This document shows, piece by piece, positions 12,827 through 14,364 of a stretch of 14,364 bases of DNA. A program made the position numbers and the translations under genes. Location: the NCBI GenBank assembly GCA_944393755.1, contig CALYBF010000021.1, positions 1-14,364 of the forward strand, in the 5' to 3' direction. The notes below the pieces were generated by a model that ran no database searches, was not told the origin of the DNA, and saw only the letters and a list, made by a program, of their open reading frames with translations. Within the stretch, counting starts at the first letter, position 1. Each line of letters opens with the position of its first letter. Origin of the DNA: an uncultured Clostridia bacterium. Lineage in GTDB: Bacteria; Bacillota; Clostridia; TANB77; CAG-508.

Positions 12827-13412
12827 AGATTTAGCAAATATAATAAGAAATAATATACCAAATGATTATTGTAAAAGATTATGCTTAGATGTTATGGAAG
12901 AAGAAAGAATAGATAATAGTTTATCAGATTTTACAGATGAGAAAATTATGCTTTATTGCCTTATTTATGGCGATAGTTATTTTGTAAATAGAATATATAA
13001 AGAAAAAGATTTCTCTAAAATTAGTCATTCTACTATAAATTTTAGGTATATATATCTTTATAATCTATTTAAGGAAAATAAACATGATGAGGAATTAGAA
13101 GAAGAATTATTTGTGGTTTATAGTAATAAAAAAGAAATGAAAAAGTTAAACAAAGAAATAAATTCTCTAAGTATGATTAATTTCTATAGAAAACTAATCA
13201 GGTTTTATAATAAAAAAGATGAAGATGAAGTAATCAAAAATTCTACAATTATGAATCTTAGATTAGATATTATTTCTTCTTGTATAGAATATAAAGTATT
13301 AACAAAAATATTGTTTTTAGAAGAAAATAATAAAATTGATAGATTATTAAATTGGAATATTTCCAGAGTAATGAGATGTAATACAATAGAAGATAAATTG
13401 TGGCTTATGTAA
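12819..13412 (+). CDS. Hypothetical protein, 197 residues, last gene of the redox operon
   Basis: I recognise no domain. The protein is soluble and appears helical, rich in Lys, Glu, Asn and Ile, with five cysteines: C18 and C22 near the N-terminus (a C-x3-C in DYCKRLCLD), C47, C155 and C182. There is no signal peptide or membrane segment. A charged segment around 84-140 (EELEEELF, then KKEMKKLNKEIN) could form a coiled coil. The start ATG 12819 overlaps the CYTH stop by 8 nt and has AGGAG just upstream, so the two proteins are co-translated and may work together. The stop codon lies in the terminator stem. A true protein is supported by the ribosome site, the overlap and the terminator. Confidence 0.75.
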   Translation: MDKDLANIIRNNIPNDYCKRLCLDVMEEERIDNSLSDFTDEKIMLYCLIYGDSYFVNRIYKEKDFSKISHSTINFRYIYLYNLFKENKHDEELEEELFVVYSNKKEMKKLNKEINSLSMINFYRKLIRFYNKKDEDEVIKNSTIMNLRLDIISSCIEYKVLTKILFLEENNKIDRLLNWNISRVMRCNTIEDKLWLM

Positions 13413-13437
13413 AACTAGGATCTTATTCCTAGTTTTA
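13410..13437 (+). terminator. Terminator of the redox operon
   Basis: Perfect 11-bp stem (13410-13420 with 13427-13437), loop TCTTAT. The core is CTAGGA/TCCTAG, ending in TTTTA. It includes the stop codon of the preceding gene. Confidence 0.85.
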
Positions 13438-13565
13438 ACATTTTATAAAATATTTTAAACTACAACACATTTTGTGGTTAAATATTATATAAAAATATTA
13501 ATCTTAAGCTTGTTTTAGCATAGAAAATGGTTGCATACAAAAGAAATGTGAAAGTTTTGTGAATT
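13438..13565. other. Non-coding gap upstream of hsp20
   Basis: No ORF with a ribosome site, no tRNA, and no convincing conserved RNA. One imperfect short dyad (AACACA-TTT-TGTGGTT, about 13463-13480) is visible. The rest is AT-rich sequence leading to the CIRCE-like element. Confidence 0.4.
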
Positions 13566-13592
13566 TTAGCACTCTAGTATTGACTTTGCTAA
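13566..13592. promoter_or_regulatory. Degenerate CIRCE element (HrcA operator) overlapping the hsp20 promoter
   Basis: The left half is a perfect TTAGCACTC (13566-13574); after exactly 9 bp the right half reads CTTTGCTAA (13584-13592) against consensus GAGTGCTAA (6 of 9). The exact N9 spacing and the overlap with the -35 box support HrcA-type heat-shock repression, perhaps weakened. Confidence 0.75.
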
Positions 13593-13607
13593 AAATAGGT
13601 ATATAAT
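13580..13607 (+). promoter_or_regulatory. Promoter of hsp20
   Basis: TTGACT (13580-13585), 16-bp spacer, TATAAT (13602-13607). Predicted start near 13614 leaves a leader of about 98 nt. Confidence 0.8.
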
Positions 13608-13627
13608 AATAAATGTAAAAAGAAAAA

Positions 13628-13689
13628 AATAAAAGTACTTTTATTAAAAATTAAATATGTGCTTACCAGCAAAATGGTGTCAACACATA
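13628..13689 (+). other. Structured 5' leader of hsp20
   Basis: Two elements: an 18-bp perfect palindrome AATAAAAGTACTTTTATT (13628-13645), and a hairpin whose outer arms TATGTG/CACATA (13656-13661/13684-13689) enclose ACCA/TGGT (13665-13668/13675-13678). Neither pairs with the AAGGAG at 13697-13702, so a classic thermometer that hides the ribosome site is not shown. Confidence 0.4.
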
Positions 13690-13711
13690 AAATAAAAAGG
13701 AGTTGATTATT

Positions 13712-14128
13712 ATGATGATGATACCAAGAAAACACGATTTTGATTTATGGGATGAAATGTTTAGAGATCCATTTTTCACTGAAAGTGAAAGTAAATTAAT
13801 GAAAACTGACATAAAGGAGAAGAAAGACAAATACGTAATTGATATAGACTTACCAGGATATGAAAAAAACGGAATTAAAGTAGAAATTCAAGATGGATAT
13901 TTAACAGTACATGCAAAAGTTGATAAATCAGAAGATGATAGTGAGAAAGGTAAATATGTACGTAAAGAAAGATATACTGGAGAATGTTCAAGAAGTTTCT
14001 ATGTAGGAGATAATGTTAAAGAAGAAGATATTAAAGCTAAATTTACAAACGGAACTCTAAGACTTGAAATTCCTAAAAAAGAAGACAAAAAAGAACTTCC
14101 AGAAAAGAAATATATTCCAATAGAATAG
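13712..14128 (+). CDS. Small heat shock protein, Hsp20/alpha-crystallin family
   Basis: An ATP-independent chaperone that holds unfolding proteins in large oligomers. ATG 13712 is 9 nt after AAGGAG (13697-13702); the TTG at 13703 directly touches that box and is rejected. The 138 residues comprise a short N-terminal region (1-30), the alpha-crystallin domain (about 31-122), and a C-terminal tail. Family marks are VIDIDLPGYEKNGIKVEI near the domain start, the closing GTLRLEIPK (114-122), and the oligomerisation motif I-P-I (135-137) three residues from the end of the chain region. It is monocistronic between its own promoter and terminator. The CIRCE-like element suggests heat induction through HrcA. 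Confidence 0.95.
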   Translation: MMMIPRKHDFDLWDEMFRDPFFTESESKLMKTDIKEKKDKYVIDIDLPGYEKNGIKVEIQDGYLTVHAKVDKSEDDSEKGKYVRKERYTGECSRSFYVGDNVKEEDIKAKFTNGTLRLEIPKKEDKKELPEKKYIPIE

Positions 14129-14130
14129 GA

Positions 14131-14165
14131 AAAAAGGCTCATATATAAAAATATATGGGCTTTTT
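14131..14165 (+). terminator. Terminator of hsp20
   Basis: AAAAAGGCTCATATAT (14131-14146) pairs with ATATATGGGCTTTTT (14151-14165) with one bulged G and one U-G pair, AAAA loop, followed by ATTTTG. Confidence 0.8.
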
Positions 14166-14210
14166 ATTTTGTGAATTTTTTGTAAAAAACGTTTTAAAAA
14201 AATTAAACTA

Positions 14211-14219
14211 TGTTATAAT
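14211..14219 (+). promoter_or_regulatory. Extended -10 promoter of the last gene
   Basis: TG-T-TATAAT: perfect -10 hexamer (14214-14219) with the extended TG (14211-14212). No good -35 is needed for this type. The predicted start of transcription falls at about 14226-14227, on the ATG of the following gene. Confidence 0.6.
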
Positions 14220-14226
14220 AAAAACT

Positions 14227-14364
14227 ATGGAAGGTTACAAAAATATTAATAATAAAAATAATTTAATAAGAAAAATAAGAAACTATTGTAGGAAAAACCC
14301 TAAAAAAGTTAGAATTTTATTAATAGCAATAATAATTTTAGTAGTAATTTCTATAGGAGTTTCA
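14227..14364 (+). CDS. N-terminus of a membrane-anchored protein (3' truncated by window edge)
   Basis: 46 residues are visible. ATG 14227 opens a basic, Asn/Lys-rich cytoplasmic segment (1-28, with RKIRNY and RKNPKK), followed by a hydrophobic helix (about 29-46) that runs to the window end. It resembles the anchor of an exported or cell-wall-associated protein, but there is too little to name it. No Shine-Dalgarno precedes the ATG. The TATAAT box ends 7 nt before it, which suggests a leaderless transcript. A start further downstream, outside the window, is possible but would split the anchor. Confidence 0.6.
   Translation, partial: MEGYKNINNKNNLIRKIRNYCRKNPKKVRILLIAIIILVVISIGVS

Noticed and set aside
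13628..13702. ROSE or fourU RNA thermometer at hsp20
   Set aside because: The leader hairpins do not pair with the AAGGAG, and no U-rich strand opposite it is positioned as in the known types.
1..14364. CRISPR arrays, IS elements with transposase, rRNA
   Set aside because: No regularly spaced repeats, no transposase frame on either strand and no rRNA-like sequence were found.

Overview
The window is a gene-dense, very AT-rich stretch (GC roughly 25-30% by eye) with strong AAGGAG-type ribosome binding sites, TTGACA/TATAAT-type promoters, several TTG/GTG starts and AT-rich stem-loop terminators. comEA ends at a TGA, so TGA is a stop here and a Mollicutes-type recoded genome is not supported. 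Gram-positive wall enzymes, ComEA, desulfoferrodoxin (superoxide reductase), CoA-disulfide reductase-rhodanese and a two-protein SUF-like iron-sulfur system all point to an anaerobic Bacillota (Clostridia-like) bacterium, probably host-associated or uncultured. I cannot name the species.

Layout: (1) 1-3128, cell envelope: the end of a CvpA-like membrane protein, an LCP-family wall-polymer ligase, and a convergent D,D-carboxypeptidase sharing a bidirectional terminator. (2) 3285-4083: comEA, then a GC-rich REP-like palindrome that stands out from the AT-rich background. (3) 4097-6326: a DtxR/MntR-fold regulator that appears to have lost its metal ligands and gained a C-x8-C-x2-C cluster, followed by SufC-like and SufB-like genes forming a minimal iron-sulfur assembly operon; a dyad operator sits at the regulator's own predicted start of transcription. 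(4) 6327-7923, minus strand: an initiator tRNA, then a tandem duplication of a two-gene cassette (unknown 90-aa protein + DUF4160 protein), then a 52-aa small ORF in a strongly structured transcript. (5) 8046-8956: a ZIP-family metal transporter. (6) 8973-13437: a redox/oxidative-stress operon of desulfoferrodoxin, CcdA, membrane-anchored thioredoxin with an apparent internal second start, CoA-disulfide reductase with C-terminal rhodanese, a CYTH-domain protein with a degenerate motif and an unrecognised protein. (7) 13566-14165: Hsp20 behind a degenerate CIRCE operator and a structured leader. (8) 14211-14364: the start of a membrane protein that looks leaderless.

Working together: region 3 looks like a self-regulated iron-sulfur assembly unit and region 6 like a superoxide-reducing and thiol-relay unit. 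CcdA carries reducing equivalents across the membrane, and the thioredoxin gene next to it may supply both the cytoplasmic donor and the extracytoplasmic acceptor. The two observations most worth testing are the candidate cysteine-cluster regulator of the minimal SUF operon and the dual-start thioredoxin beside CcdA. Several starts were moved from the longest possible ORF to the codon best placed behind a Shine-Dalgarno sequence; each such case is explained in its entry.
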